Both the position numbers and the translations under genes were made by a program. The notes beneath the pieces are model-generated. The model was not told where the DNA came from. It worked only from the letters and a program-made list of their open reading frames with translations, and searched no databases. This document shows, piece after piece, positions 46,113 through 54,985 of a stretch of 64,000 bases of DNA. The stretch covers positions 1-64,000 of the forward strand of contig JANPRD010000006.1 in the NCBI GenBank assembly GCA_024699715.1, read 5' to 3'. The stretch is from Candidatus Methanophagales archaeon. Lineage in GTDB: Archaea > Halobacteriota > Syntropharchaeia > Alkanophagales > Methanospirareceae. Positions within the stretch are counted from its first letter, which is position 1, and the number at the start of each line of letters is the position of its first letter.

Positions 46113-47475
46113 TCATGCTTCTTCGCCTGTCCAAGAAATCCAGTCTTCCGCTCTCACACTCACGCTCTCCTTTTCCGCTCCCTTCTTCTGCGTCTGCGGA
46201 TGCGAGCATTCTTGTGACCTCACGAACGGTCATCGCAGCCTTCGGATGCATCATCATGAAGAGGTCGCCGCCTGCGAGTGCGAGTGTGAGTCCTGTGATG
46301 ATTTCGTAGAGCGGACCTCTGAGCGAAGCGGGTCCCCAGTCAGAATCCTCTGCAATTGGCGATGCTTTCATCCAAGCCTCACGAGCGCCCCACGCATTCG
46401 TCACACCGCAGGAAATCGGGAAAGCGAGGTCTGAATCTCCCTTGAGGGCTGAGATGCGAATGCGCTCAATGTTCGTGAACGCATAATCCAAGCCGTAGCC
46501 GAGAGCAGCGGTTGTGGGGTCAATCACGATGCTTTTGCGTGGAACGCCCATTTTAAGCAAATATCTGTTGAGTGTCTTCTGCTGGTTGATGTCAAGCTGC
46601 GTCCATGAGAGGACCGCATGCCCGTGCGAGATTGCTGCCTTCGCAATACGCTCGTAGTCCATGTTCAAATTCGCACTCGCAATAAGACATCTCTCGCCTG
46701 AAGCGACTTCTGCTGCTGCTTCAAGCACCGCAGGGTCTTTCTCCGGATTTCCAGAGCCACCGATTATGATGGGGACTTTCACCGCTTGTAGCACTTCCTC
46801 AACTGTCTTTGCTGCCTCTCGTGGTGAAGTGTCCTTTATCAGCGGGTCCGTGCTTATTAAATGAATTGTCACGAGGTCCGCCTTGAACACTTCCACATTC
46901 TTCTTCGCCCACTCTCCTGCATCCTCCATGACATCCTCATACATCACCCGCACCGCTTTCGCAAGTGGAATCGGCATGTCAAAGCAGTCAACCGCAATCA
47001 CCGGCGGATGCTCCATCGGTGCGTCAAAGTTGTAAAAAGGAAGCGCTCGCTCACCGCCAATCGTCACTGTCTTTGCTCTCGTTCCTCCTTCTGAGCGGGT
47101 CGCTCCGAGCGTCACCTCTTCTATCTCACCAAACCACTCCTCTCTCTTTGCGGAAAACTCCACAGGCACTAACTTCTCCTCCTCCGCTGGCAACACCGCC
47201 TCCACTTCCGTCGTTGCCTCCATCGCCGTCGTTTGTGGTTGCGCTACTACTGGCACGCCCGCCCCTCCCTGCACCACTCCCTGCATTACTCGCACTCCTT
47301 GCGCCGCCACTTGCTCCTTCAGCGCCTGCTGGAGAGCATTCAATAGAATCGGAATCGCAGAACGCCTCGTCAGTTCAATGTCAAAATCGCCACGAATCTC
47401 CACACCATCTAACTCCAAGACATCGTAACGCTCTAAAATCTTCAAAATGTCCTCTAAACGCACCTTCTTTGCCAT
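46113..47475 (-). CDS. cdhD: Acetyl-CoA decarbonylase/synthase delta subunit, frame break near the C-terminus
   Basis: Small corrinoid iron-sulfur protein subunit, TIM barrel. Start MAKKVRLEDILKILERYDVL (ATG 47475). Family regions: FDAPMEHPPVIAVDCFDMPI, LVTIHLISTDPLIKDTSP, KVPIIIGGSGNPEKDPAVLE and AFPISCGVTNAWGAREAW. An Ala/Gln-rich linker lies at residues 50-100. The track ORF runs on to 46027 with an Arg-rich tail overlapping cdhE; one base dropped near 46180-46190 gives RAEDWISWTGEEA and a stop at 46113-46115, immediately before the cdhE RBS. This is the likely true end. Confidence 0.93.
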
Positions 47476-47546
47476 TTCCCTCTCACACTCTTGCATGCTG
47501 CATGCTCTTGCACACCCTCGCACACTCTCGCACAATCTCGCACCTC

Positions 47547-49259
47547 TTAACCGCTCTCTTTCTTCTCTCTCCCGCTCTTCTTCAAAATGACCTTGCCGAC
47601 ACGAATCTCCGCATCCTTGAATGTGATTTTCAGACCTCCTCCACCTACTGCGCTGCCCTCGCTTTCAGCCACTTTTCTCACTAACGCTTCCAACACAGGG
47701 AGCAAGGCGGAAATATCCACCGTGATTGGAATCATTAGCGTGCCAGCAGACACGGAAGCGGGAACTGCAGCAGTGGCAGGAACTGCGGGCTTCGCCAGCG
47801 CCTCAGCAGCACGAGCCTCACCACCTACGGCTTCTGCTCTCTCAGCTGCCCCTTCAGCTGTCGCACTGCTCACAGCAGCCTCTTCTGCTCGCTTCTCTGC
47901 CGCAACCGCCTCCTTCACAGCCTCTTCAGCAGCCTCTTTAGCAGCAACCTCTTCAGCGGCAGCCTCCACAGCAGCCTCTTCAGCCACTTCACCCCAACCT
48001 TCTGTGATTTTCACGCCGTCAACGGGACGAATGACGCCCTTCACGACAGGATGATTCACCTTACGCAGAAACTCCTTCAGCTCTTCAATGTTCCTCGCCT
48101 CTTTTTCGGTCGCAATCTTATCCCGCATCTCCTCAGGAATTGCGTCAATTATCTTCTCTTTCAAGTCTGAAGGCATCCAAACGACCCTTCTCCAACCGCC
48201 ATCCGCCTGAATGAACTTTTCGCTGTAAAAGTATTGGATGCCGATGCCGAGAAAGCCTTCAACTTGACGACCTCCGCCGACGGATGCCGCAATCGTTGAA
48301 AACGGAAGACCAATAGGCGTCTCAGTGACCTTTGAGCCCCTGTGAATCCATCCGATTCCGTCAACTTCAGGAATGTAAAAGCCTGCGACCTCAAAGCAAC
48401 CGCAAGAAGTGTGCGGCTTCTCAAAAAATGAATGCAGTTTGATTGAATTGTAAGCGCCGCCTGAGAGCCTCACCGCTGCCTCGTTCACGCCCGTGTATTC
48501 GCCACCAATCGGGTCTATGCATTCACCCTTCGGAATGGGAGCATTAGGACCTTCAGGGTCAATCCTCGCAGATGCACGGGCATCAAACCATGTCATCGCA
48601 CCGCAGAGAGCCACCCTGTCTGGCGTAATAACGCAAACATTCGTCGGTGCGAAGGACTGGCAAAGCGTGCATTGGTAGAACTCATCAACATCCTCGTCGT
48701 GCAAGCCACGAGCCTTCTCGTCCCTCGCTTTGTAAACGGCTTCAGCTTCCTTTATTCTGCGTAGCACCTCATCCTCGTCAGTAATGTAAATCGCTTCCAT
48801 TTTCTCTATGAACGGCAACTCAGACTTATACAGCATGACTGTCGCCTTCGCAATCTGCTTCAGCGACTTCAGTCCCTTCCGAATCGCATCCTTGCTTATG
48901 CGAACCCAGATGTCTGCTCGCTGGTTCAGATGCATGTAACCCTGAATGTAAGATTGGAATTCGTGGTTGCGCCGCTCAAGCACCGCCTCTAAATCTTTCT
49001 CAACCTCCTTCCCGTAGACCTTGTAAATCATCGCATACGCATAACTCTCGCCCTCTTGCATCTCGCTTAAGTCGGGACCGATGAGCGTTACTCTGCCGTC
49101 GCTCACATTCTCAGGCTCCTCTTCGCAGATAACGAGCTCAAAGCCCGGCTTCTTCGGTCCGCCGAGCTCAACGAACATCTGCTCCTTACGCACACGCTCC
49201 CCCTCATACATCGGATTTATGTCCAGCGGGAATGGCTCCTCCTCTTCTCCTCCGCTCAT
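47547..49259 (-). CDS. cdhC: Acetyl-CoA decarbonylase/synthase beta subunit
   Basis: Carries the Ni-Fe-S A cluster and forms or cleaves acetyl-CoA. Ligand region: CTLCQSFAPTNVCVITPDR, ALCGAMTWFDARAS, SCGCFEVAGFYIPEVDG. 570 aa, about 100 longer than usual. From about residue 425 there is a long Ala/Glu-rich stretch (VAEEAAVEAAAEEVAAKEAA) and Pro/Ala segment before a C-terminal module (GGGLKITFKDAEIRVGKVILKK). First gene of cdhC-cdhD-cdhE; cdhA and cdhB are not in the window. A TATA box and an ATTTGAC array lie upstream. Confidence 0.95.
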   Translation of the reverse strand: MSGGEEEEPFPLDINPMYEGERVRKEQMFVELGGPKKPGFELVICEEEPENVSDGRVTLIGPDLSEMQEGESYAYAMIYKVYGKEVEKDLEAVLERRNHEFQSYIQGYMHLNQRADIWVRISKDAIRKGLKSLKQIAKATVMLYKSELPFIEKMEAIYITDEDEVLRRIKEAEAVYKARDEKARGLHDEDVDEFYQCTLCQSFAPTNVCVITPDRVALCGAMTWFDARASARIDPEGPNAPIPKGECIDPIGGEYTGVNEAAVRLSGGAYNSIKLHSFFEKPHTSCGCFEVAGFYIPEVDGIGWIHRGSKVTETPIGLPFSTIAASVGGGRQVEGFLGIGIQYFYSEKFIQADGGWRRVVWMPSDLKEKIIDAIPEEMRDKIATEKEARNIEELKEFLRKVNHPVVKGVIRPVDGVKITEGWGEVAEEAAVEAAAEEVAAKEAAEEAVKEAVAAEKRAEEAAVSSATAEGAAERAEAVGGEARAAEALAKPAVPATAAVPASVSAGTLMIPITVDISALLPVLEALVRKVAESEGSAVGGGGLKITFKDAEIRVGKVILKKSGREKKESG

Positions 49260-49289
49260 TGCACGCCCCTGTCTTCCAAAATGAATTTA

Positions 49290-49301
49290 CTATTTATAAA
49301 G
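49290..49301 (-). promoter_or_regulatory. TATA box of the cdhC operon
   Basis: Minus-strand CTTTATAAATAG is centred about 36 bp before the cdhC start, so the leader should be short. It is the only TATA candidate in the 116 bp between the argF stop and cdhC. Confidence 0.6.
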
Positions 49302-49324
49302 TTTCAAATTAATTCTCAAAATTC

Positions 49325-49363
49325 GTCAAATGCCATTCCGTCAAATTCCGTCAAATGTCAAAT
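49325..49363 (-). promoter_or_regulatory. ATTTGAC repeat array upstream of cdhC
   Basis: Four copies of ATTTGAC on the minus strand (plus-strand GTCAAAT at 49325, 49340, 49350 and 49357) sit 24-62 bp upstream of the cdhC TATA box, some as ATTTGACGGA. Their position and repetition fit an activator-binding array. No regulator has been identified. Confidence 0.45.
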
Positions 49364-49375
49364 TATCGGACAAAT

Positions 49376-50370
49376 CTATTCTGACAATAGTTTGAGGAGC
49401 AGCGCCTTCTGCGTGTGCAAGCGGTTTTCCGCCTGCTCAAAGACTGCTGAATGCTCCCCATATAAAACATCTTCAGTGAGTTCCTCGCCGATATGCACGG
49501 GCATGCAGTGCAGGACAATCGCATCATCAGCAGCGAGGCTCAAAATTTCGCCGTCTATTCTGTAAGCATGCAGGTCTCGCCTTCGTTTTTCTGCCTCGCT
49601 CTCTTCGCCCATTGAGACCCAGACATCCGTGCAGAGGACATCCGCATCCTTCACTGCATTTCGCAATTCACTCCCGCTCCACTCCCGCTGCCTTCGCTGC
49701 CTCCAACGCACAGCTCAACATTTCCGCCTGTTTCCTCGCAAATTGCAAGCGCTTTACGCAGAATTTCGGCGTCAGGCTCGTATCCCTTCGGACATGCAAC
49801 GCAGATTTCAGCACCCAAGAGTGCGCATCCTCCGATTAGCGAGTTGCAGACATTCGTTGCGTCGCCGACCCACACTATTTTCAGCCCTTTTATGCGTCCC
49901 TTCCGCTCAATAATCGTGAGCAGGTCTGCAAGCGTCTGGCAAGGATGCTCTCTGTCTGTGAGGGCGTTAATTGTCGGAATCGTTGCGTGAATGGCGAATT
50001 CCTCAACCGTCTCGTGCTTGAATGCCCTTATGCATACCGCATCCACATAGGAAGAAAGCACTTTCGCCGTCTCTTTTATCCTCTCGCCACGCCCCAACTG
50101 CATCTCCTTCCAAGAAAGTGGAATGACTGAACCGCCCAACTCTCGCATCGCAACCTCAAAAGAAATGCGTGTTCGTGTAGATGGCTTCTCAAAAATGAGT
50201 GTTAGCGTCTTACCCGCTAAATCTTCACGAATTCTCCGCCCTTCTCGCCGTTCTCGCTTTAATGCCTCCGCTTCGCTCAAAATTCGCTCCAATTCCGCAG
50301 TAGAGAGGTCAAAAATGGAAATGAAGTCACGCTTTCTCCTCTTCGTTTCTCGCAATTCCGCCTCTTGCAT
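49376..50370 (-). CDS. argF: Ornithine carbamoyltransferase, one frame break
   Basis: Makes citrulline from ornithine and carbamoyl phosphate in arginine synthesis. N-terminal part: carbamoyl-phosphate motif FEKPSTRTRISFEVAMRELGG, HPCQTLADLLTI, KIVWVGDATNVCNSLI. C-terminal part in the next frame: VLCTDVWVSMGEESEAEKR and ornithine-site AIVLHCMPVHIGEELTEDV. The frames meet in a Gly/Ser repeat (GCGGGAGTGGAGCGGGAG) near 49675-49700; adding one base restores about 320 aa. Other residues fit the family, so the gene is probably intact in the organism. Confidence 0.92.
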
Positions 50371-50409
50371 GGCATTTTATAATGTGGAGAAGATAAAAAA
50401 ACAAACGAA

Positions 50410-50679
50410 ATGGAAGAGGAAAGCATTCGCAGGCTCGTGCGTGAGGAAATACTTGGGCGGGAGTTGAGACGCATTAACGACGCTTACAAGGCTTTTTACA
50501 TTCATCTCGCCATTTATTGCATCGTCAACGCAGCGTTCTCAGTCTTCGTGCTGCTTCGTGGAGGCTTTTTCTGGCCGATATTCCCTATTGTTTTCTGGGG
50601 AGCGGGCGTTCTTGTTCATTTCTCCTGTTTGAGCGTCGCAAAAAAGAGCGTGGAGAAAGAGCTGGAATCGCTTAAATGA
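50410..50679 (+). CDS. Small two-transmembrane-domain protein
   Basis: 89 aa protein with a charged N-terminus (MEEESIRRLVREEILGRELRR), two hydrophobic segments (FYIHLAIYCIVNAAFSVFVLL and FWPIFPIVFWGAGVLVHF) and a basic C-terminus. This matches the 2TM (PF13239-like) family. A purine-rich AAGATAAAAAAACAAACGAA precedes the ATG. Divergent from argF. Function unknown. Confidence 0.65.
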   Translation: MEEESIRRLVREEILGRELRRINDAYKAFYIHLAIYCIVNAAFSVFVLLRGGFFWPIFPIVFWGAGVLVHFSCLSVAKKSVEKELESLK

Positions 50680-50755
50680 CTGCGCAAGGAACGAGAACGG
50701 GGCGGTGAAGGAGAGAGGAGAGAAGGGCTTGAAAAATTGAATTCTGAAGGGCAAT

Positions 50756-51871
50756 ATGTTGGAAGTTGTCGGTCTCGGAGCGTTGAACTATGATGAGTTG
50801 TATGCGGTTGAGCGGATTGCCGCGGGTGGCGAGGAGGTCGGCATTCTTCAGATGCACACCGCTCCCGGAGGCTCTGCTGCGAACACGATTGTTGCGTTGG
50901 CTCGTCTCGGCGTCTCAACAGGTTTCGTAGGCGTCGTCGGCAACGACCAAGCAGGCGATTTCATCATTGAGGAAATGCGTAAAGAGGGCGTTGAGACGAG
51001 AATTAAGCGTAAGAATGGGAGAACTGGCAGGGCTCTTTCTTTCATTGACCGCAGTGGAGAGCGTGCTTTATACATTTTTGCAGGCGTTAACGACAGTTTC
51101 AGCATCTCCGATGTTGATTTCTCGTTCATAAACGCTGCGAAAATCCTTCACATGAGCTCTTTCGTGAGCGAAGAGCAGTTTGAAATGCAGAAAGAAATAG
51201 CGAGACGCATTCAGACAAAATTAAGTTTCAGTCCTGGAATGCTCTGCTTCTCGCATCGCTTTTCCGCTCTTTCTGAAATTTTCGCTCGTTGCGATGTCGT
51301 TTTTTTCAGCCTTCGTGAGTTCTCCGCTCTCTTCGGGCTTCGCCGCATGCATAAAAACATGCTTGAGGAATTCACCGCTCATGTTTTGGATGCTGGAGCG
51401 AGGACGGTTTGCGTGACACTTGGCGGTGAAGGTTGCTACATCGCCTCAAAAGAAGCATCACTTTCCGTGCCTGCGTTTCCTACGAATGTCGTTGACACAA
51501 CAGGAGCGGGAGACGCATTCGCAGCAGGCTTTCTGGCAGCAAAACTCAGAGGAAAGAGCCTTGAAGAATGCGGAAGAATCGGGAATTTCGTCGCTTCTTG
51601 CTGCATTCGTGAGTTCGGTTGCAGAAAAGGACTGCCTCGCAGAGAAGAACTTGAGCGATTTCTTGCGAAGGGGCGAAAGATATTTAAACTGTGTCAGAAT
51701 GGTGTGGAAGAGATGGAAGAGAAAAAGAAGACTTTGGAAATTGACCCGAAAGCGTTGAAGGCTGGAATGTGTTATATTGACGACTCTCTTGGTGAGAAAT
51801 TAGCCATCTGCAAGTCAGATGACGGCAAAATAAGGATATACAAAGTCATTGAAAAGGAAGAAAAAGGATAA
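50756..51871 (+). CDS. PfkB/ribokinase-family sugar or nucleoside kinase with extra C-terminal segment
   Basis: Family hallmarks: GLGALNYDELYAVERIAAGGE, GGSAANTIVALARLGVSTGFVG and the ATP/anion-hole motif VVDTTGAGDAFAAGFLAAKL. The kinase proper ends near residue 305 (RREELERFLAKGRK). The ORF continues into about 52 residues of charged sequence (MEEKKKTLEIDPKALKAGMC, then LAICKSDDGKIRIYKVIEK). A TATA-like GATATTTAAAC lies about 30 bp before that Met, and another frame stops at 51685-51687, so the tail could be a separate gene (51714-51871) fused by a frame change. Confidence 0.85.
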   Translation: MLEVVGLGALNYDELYAVERIAAGGEEVGILQMHTAPGGSAANTIVALARLGVSTGFVGVVGNDQAGDFIIEEMRKEGVETRIKRKNGRTGRALSFIDRSGERALYIFAGVNDSFSISDVDFSFINAAKILHMSSFVSEEQFEMQKEIARRIQTKLSFSPGMLCFSHRFSALSEIFARCDVVFFSLREFSALFGLRRMHKNMLEEFTAHVLDAGARTVCVTLGGEGCYIASKEASLSVPAFPTNVVDTTGAGDAFAAGFLAAKLRGKSLEECGRIGNFVASCCIREFGCRKGLPRREELERFLAKGRKIFKLCQNGVEEMEEKKKTLEIDPKALKAGMCYIDDSLGEKLAICKSDDGKIRIYKVIEKEEKG

Positions 51872-51883
51872 GAGGAGAGAACT

Positions 51884-52066
51884 ATGCTTCCGTTTCGCTT
51901 CTTTTTTCAGCGCAAGAGAAGCGAAATAGTTATAGATGAGGCGAAGTTCAAGCCAGGTGAGGGAAAAGTAATTGAAGTATGGAACTGGAAATTGCTTCGC
52001 ACCGAAAAATATGTTGTCCATCTCCGTCCTGACGGGAAAATCACAATTGAGAAAGTGGGCGACTGA
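51884..52066 (+). CDS. Small hypothetical beta-rich protein
   Basis: 60 aa: MLPFRFFFQRKRSEIVIDEA, GEGKVIEVWNWKLLRTEKYVVHLRPDGKITIEKVG. AGGAGAG precedes the ATG. It resembles in size and beta-strand pattern the preceding 52 aa tail (RIYKVIEKEE versus ITIEKVG). No known domain recognised. It starts the run of unrecognised genes. Confidence 0.5.
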   Translation: MLPFRFFFQRKRSEIVIDEAKFKPGEGKVIEVWNWKLLRTEKYVVHLRPDGKITIEKVGD

Positions 52067-52160
52067 TTTCGGGAGTGGAAGCAGGGATTCAAGAGTGAGA
52101 ATGCATATGCGAAAACAAAATATTTAATGAGGAAAATGGAATGGAAGGAGGCGAGCAGGG

Positions 52161-53040
52161 ATGATAAACTATGCAGATAAGGAAGAATGGGCGAAATTTA
52201 TAAGGGAAAACATCATTCCACTGCGGGATTCGGCGGAATTTCTTGTCAATTACTGGGAATATTTGAGGCGGAGAATGGATGGAGTGTATATAGATGCGAT
52301 GGATGAGGATTATAAGAGTCTTGTTCTCGGAGGAGTTAGCGAGGAAGGTGCTTACTTAGATGGCAGTGTCGCCAAATTCTACAGGGATTTCTTCGGCGTT
52401 TCGCTGAATGTTGAGCTGCCTCAGTATGTAAGTGCGGTGAAAGAGGGGCTTACAAAAGGGATAATGGCGGTGGTGAGCGAGAGCCTTTTTGTCCGCTTCG
52501 CTTCAGAAGTTGCGACGCAAACGAAGAAAAATTGAGCATATTGCTCTTTCAAAAGAAATTATTGGAATTGTTGAACATCCGAAGGAGGATGTGCGAGGAG
52601 AAGAATTTGATGCTCTTGTGAGGAAACCTGATGAGGTTATCAAGTTAATAGAGGAATTTTACAACAAATGTGCGAGAATTACGCCAAACTACAATGAACA
52701 TTCGCTATTCATTCTGACAATAAGGACGATAACGAGGAGATACTTGGAGGAAGCGTATCCTGAATTCAAAGAAAAATTTGAAGAACTGCGTTCTTTCTTC
52801 GGTCTAAAACCCTTATTCACGCCAAAAATTGAAGAGAGCGAAATGAAGCAGAAATACACGATTTGGCATCTGCCAGAAGGCTCTTTCGGTGGTGAAATAA
52901 AGAAGTTGTATGAGATTGTTTGGGATTACAACAGCAAACTTAAGGAATTGCTCTCGCAGTATTTTGCGGGAATCGTTGATTTGAAAGAAGAATTCTTTGA
53001 AATGGCGAAAAATAGCGTCCTCTTTCATCTGAAATATTAG
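52161..53040 (+). CDS. Hypothetical protein, probably one gene with a frame break
   Basis: Two ORFs of 124 and 183 aa overlap. First: WAKFIRENIIPLRDSAEFLV and GTAYLDGSVAKFYRDFFGVS-type helical sequence. Second: HPKEDVRGEEFDALVRKPDEV and YLEEAYPEFKEKFEELRSFF. Dropping one A from the A5 run at 52527-52531 joins them as TKKIEHIALSKEIIG, about 292 aa, mainly helical and acidic. A TATA-like TATTTAATG lies about 38 bp upstream and GGAGG is 12 bp before the ATG. No family recognised; it is not clearly membrane or secreted. Confidence 0.55.
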
Positions 53041-53129
53041 ATGTTGAAAAATTACTCTCTGATATTCCATATTAGATGAAGTAAATCCTTTTCAAGATGG
53101 AATTATTATGACTATATAGAGATATATGA

Positions 53130-53243
53130 ATGAGAATCATTCTTAAAGTAGAGAGACCTGTTCCTTTAACGGAAGTGTTAGATGAAATTTCTCCCTTTCT
53201 GTTTGCAGGATTAATCAATATAAGTGAAGTTGAGGAGGGTTAA
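53130..53243 (+). CDS. Very small hypothetical protein
   Basis: 37 codons, below the ORF-track cutoff: MRIILKVERPVPLTEVLDEI then FLFAGLINISEVEEG. A TATA-like ACTATATAGAGATATATG directly precedes it. The next gene starts 25 bp downstream. Supported by composition and position only. Confidence 0.3.
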   Translation: MRIILKVERPVPLTEVLDEISPFLFAGLINISEVEEG

Positions 53244-53268
53244 ATTACTTCAAACCATTAAAGGTGAA

Positions 53269-54207
53269 ATGAGCATGCAAGAGGCGAAACTAAAGGAGAG
53301 GAAGAAAGTAAGAGAGAGAAAAGCAGAGGGAAGGGGAGAGAAGGAGGAGACAGTAAAAGTAGAAGTAGAAAAAACAGAGGCGGTCGCAGAGGGGAGAGGA
53401 GAAGAGGCAGAAAAAGAGGCAGAATCACTCAAACTACCCCAAATACCTTCCTTAAAGGTGGAAGAATTCAAGGGAATAAGGGCGAAATCCTTGATATTTC
53501 TTATTGAGAAGCCTAAAGTGGAGCGAATAGAGCGGAAGATTTCAAAGGTAAGCATTAGGACGAAGGAATTTAATGGAGTTCGGGCAAATGTTTCTTTTAA
53601 TTTCACGCTTCCAGAAATAAGAGCGAAAATTACCGAAATTAAAGTGCCTGTTCTTGTTCCAAAGCAATTTCACGAATTGAAAGCAAGAGAAGTTGCATTT
53701 AAAAGGGAATTACCTGAAATAAGCGTTTCACGGAGGAAAATTTTCGTGCCGAATGTGCGAGTGAAGGAATTTTTGGCGATTAAAAGGAAAAGCATCTCAC
53801 TCAATTCACATGTTCTTTTGAAAAAAGAGGTTGGGCGTGAGGAGCGAGAGGAGCGAGAGGAAGTAAGAGAGAAGGCAGAAGAAAGAGCGGTAACAGAGGA
53901 GACAGCGGAGGCATCAGCAGAGGCGGAAGCGGTAGAGGAACATGAAATAACGGATTTCTTTGAGTTTTTATTGGGAGAAGGGGCGAGTAAGATTTCAGCG
54001 GGTAAGCCGATATGCGTAATTGTTGAGCGAACGAAGGAGAAGATTGAGGAGGTTGTTGCAGTGCTTTGCAGAGAGATTTACAGAGAGCGAAGAGGCGGGA
54101 AGCCAACGCCGATTTACAAGAGAACAGTGGAGGAATTGAGGCGTGAATGGGATGCGTTAGTTGAGCGTAAGTTAATAATTGTTGAGAGAAGTGAGCGGAA
54201 AGAATGA
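53269..54207 (+). CDS. Hypothetical repeat protein with charged ends
   Basis: About 312 aa from ATG 53269 (AAAGGTGA upstream). A Lys/Glu-rich N-terminal 60 residues is followed by about four imperfect repeats of 33-36 residues, beginning VEEFKGIRAKS, TKEFNGVRANV, PKQFHELKAREV and VKEFLAIKRKS. Then a second acidic linker (EEREEREEVREKAEERAVTEE) and a compact C-terminal domain with GKPICVIVERTKEKIEEVVA. Basic beta-strand repeats with charged linkers suggest a scaffold or nucleic-acid contact, but no known domain is seen. Confidence 0.5.
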   Translation: MSMQEAKLKERKKVRERKAEGRGEKEETVKVEVEKTEAVAEGRGEEAEKEAESLKLPQIPSLKVEEFKGIRAKSLIFLIEKPKVERIERKISKVSIRTKEFNGVRANVSFNFTLPEIRAKITEIKVPVLVPKQFHELKAREVAFKRELPEISVSRRKIFVPNVRVKEFLAIKRKSISLNSHVLLKKEVGREEREEREEVREKAEERAVTEETAEASAEAEAVEEHEITDFFEFLLGEGASKISAGKPICVIVERTKEKIEEVVAVLCREIYRERRGGKPTPIYKRTVEELRREWDALVERKLIIVERSERKE

Positions 54208-54217
54208 GGAAATTGAG

Positions 54218-54984
54218 ATGTTAAGGGAGATGCTTAAGGGCTTCTTCTCACAGGATATGGGCTTTTTAATATTAGTTTCGGAGAATCCTGAGGAATTAGA
54301 GGATGAGATAAGGGGAATAGAGCCTTCTGCAAACATAATTACGGTGGGTTTGCCACCTGAGATTGAGCATCGCAGGGATGAAATTTTAAGGTGCATTAGA
54401 GGGAAGGAATCAGGAATTGAAGTGGGGAAGTTTTGGCGAAGAATTCAAGCGTTCTGTGGAGATATTTGATGAGGAGCTGCGGAAATATCTGAATTATGAG
54501 AAAGCACCTTTGGAATTGAAGCGGGATTGGGACAGATTAATGGCATGTTCGCCCGAATCAGAGAAGGAGGCAAGCGAAGAGCATTCCGCTATGAAGGCAT
54601 TTGTCTGGCTTTATGAGTGGGAAAAACATGGAAAGAGGGAAAATTCCAGAATTGGAAACTGAAGATAGAGGGACAGATGTGAGAATAGGCGACAAGAATT
54701 ACGAAGTTGAGACGCTATTCGGCGTTGGAGATGTGATAAGCAAATTGACTGCGAAGATAAAGAAATACAGTAAGGGTGAAAAAGTCTATTTTGTGTTCAG
54801 AAATTTAGATATTTTGAGGAATCTGAAATCTCTTTCATCTTTTAAAAAGGATTGGAGGAAGGCTGACTATGATGTTGAGTGCTTCGGTTTTGATTTCGCT
54901 GCTGGAGAACTTGTTCCGCTGGAAGCGTTTGAGAGGTTGAAAGGAGGCGCCAATATAAAAGATAAAGACAAAAGAGAGGAATAG
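54218..54984 (+). CDS. Hypothetical protein, probably one gene with two frame breaks
   Basis: Three ORFs in frames +2, 0 and +1 run head to tail: MLREMLKGFFSQDMGFLILV ... ANIITVGLPPEIEHRRDEIL; then FGEEFKRSVEIFDEELRKYL; then RTDVRIGDKNYEVE-type sequence and VYFVFRNLDILRNLKSL. One-base removals at the GGGG run near 54424-54427 and at GAGGGAAAA near 54637-54643 join them into about 255 aa. It follows the repeat protein and abuts the PAC2-like gene by 1 bp, with the same orientation. No family recognised. Confidence 0.45.
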
Positions 54985-54985
54985 G

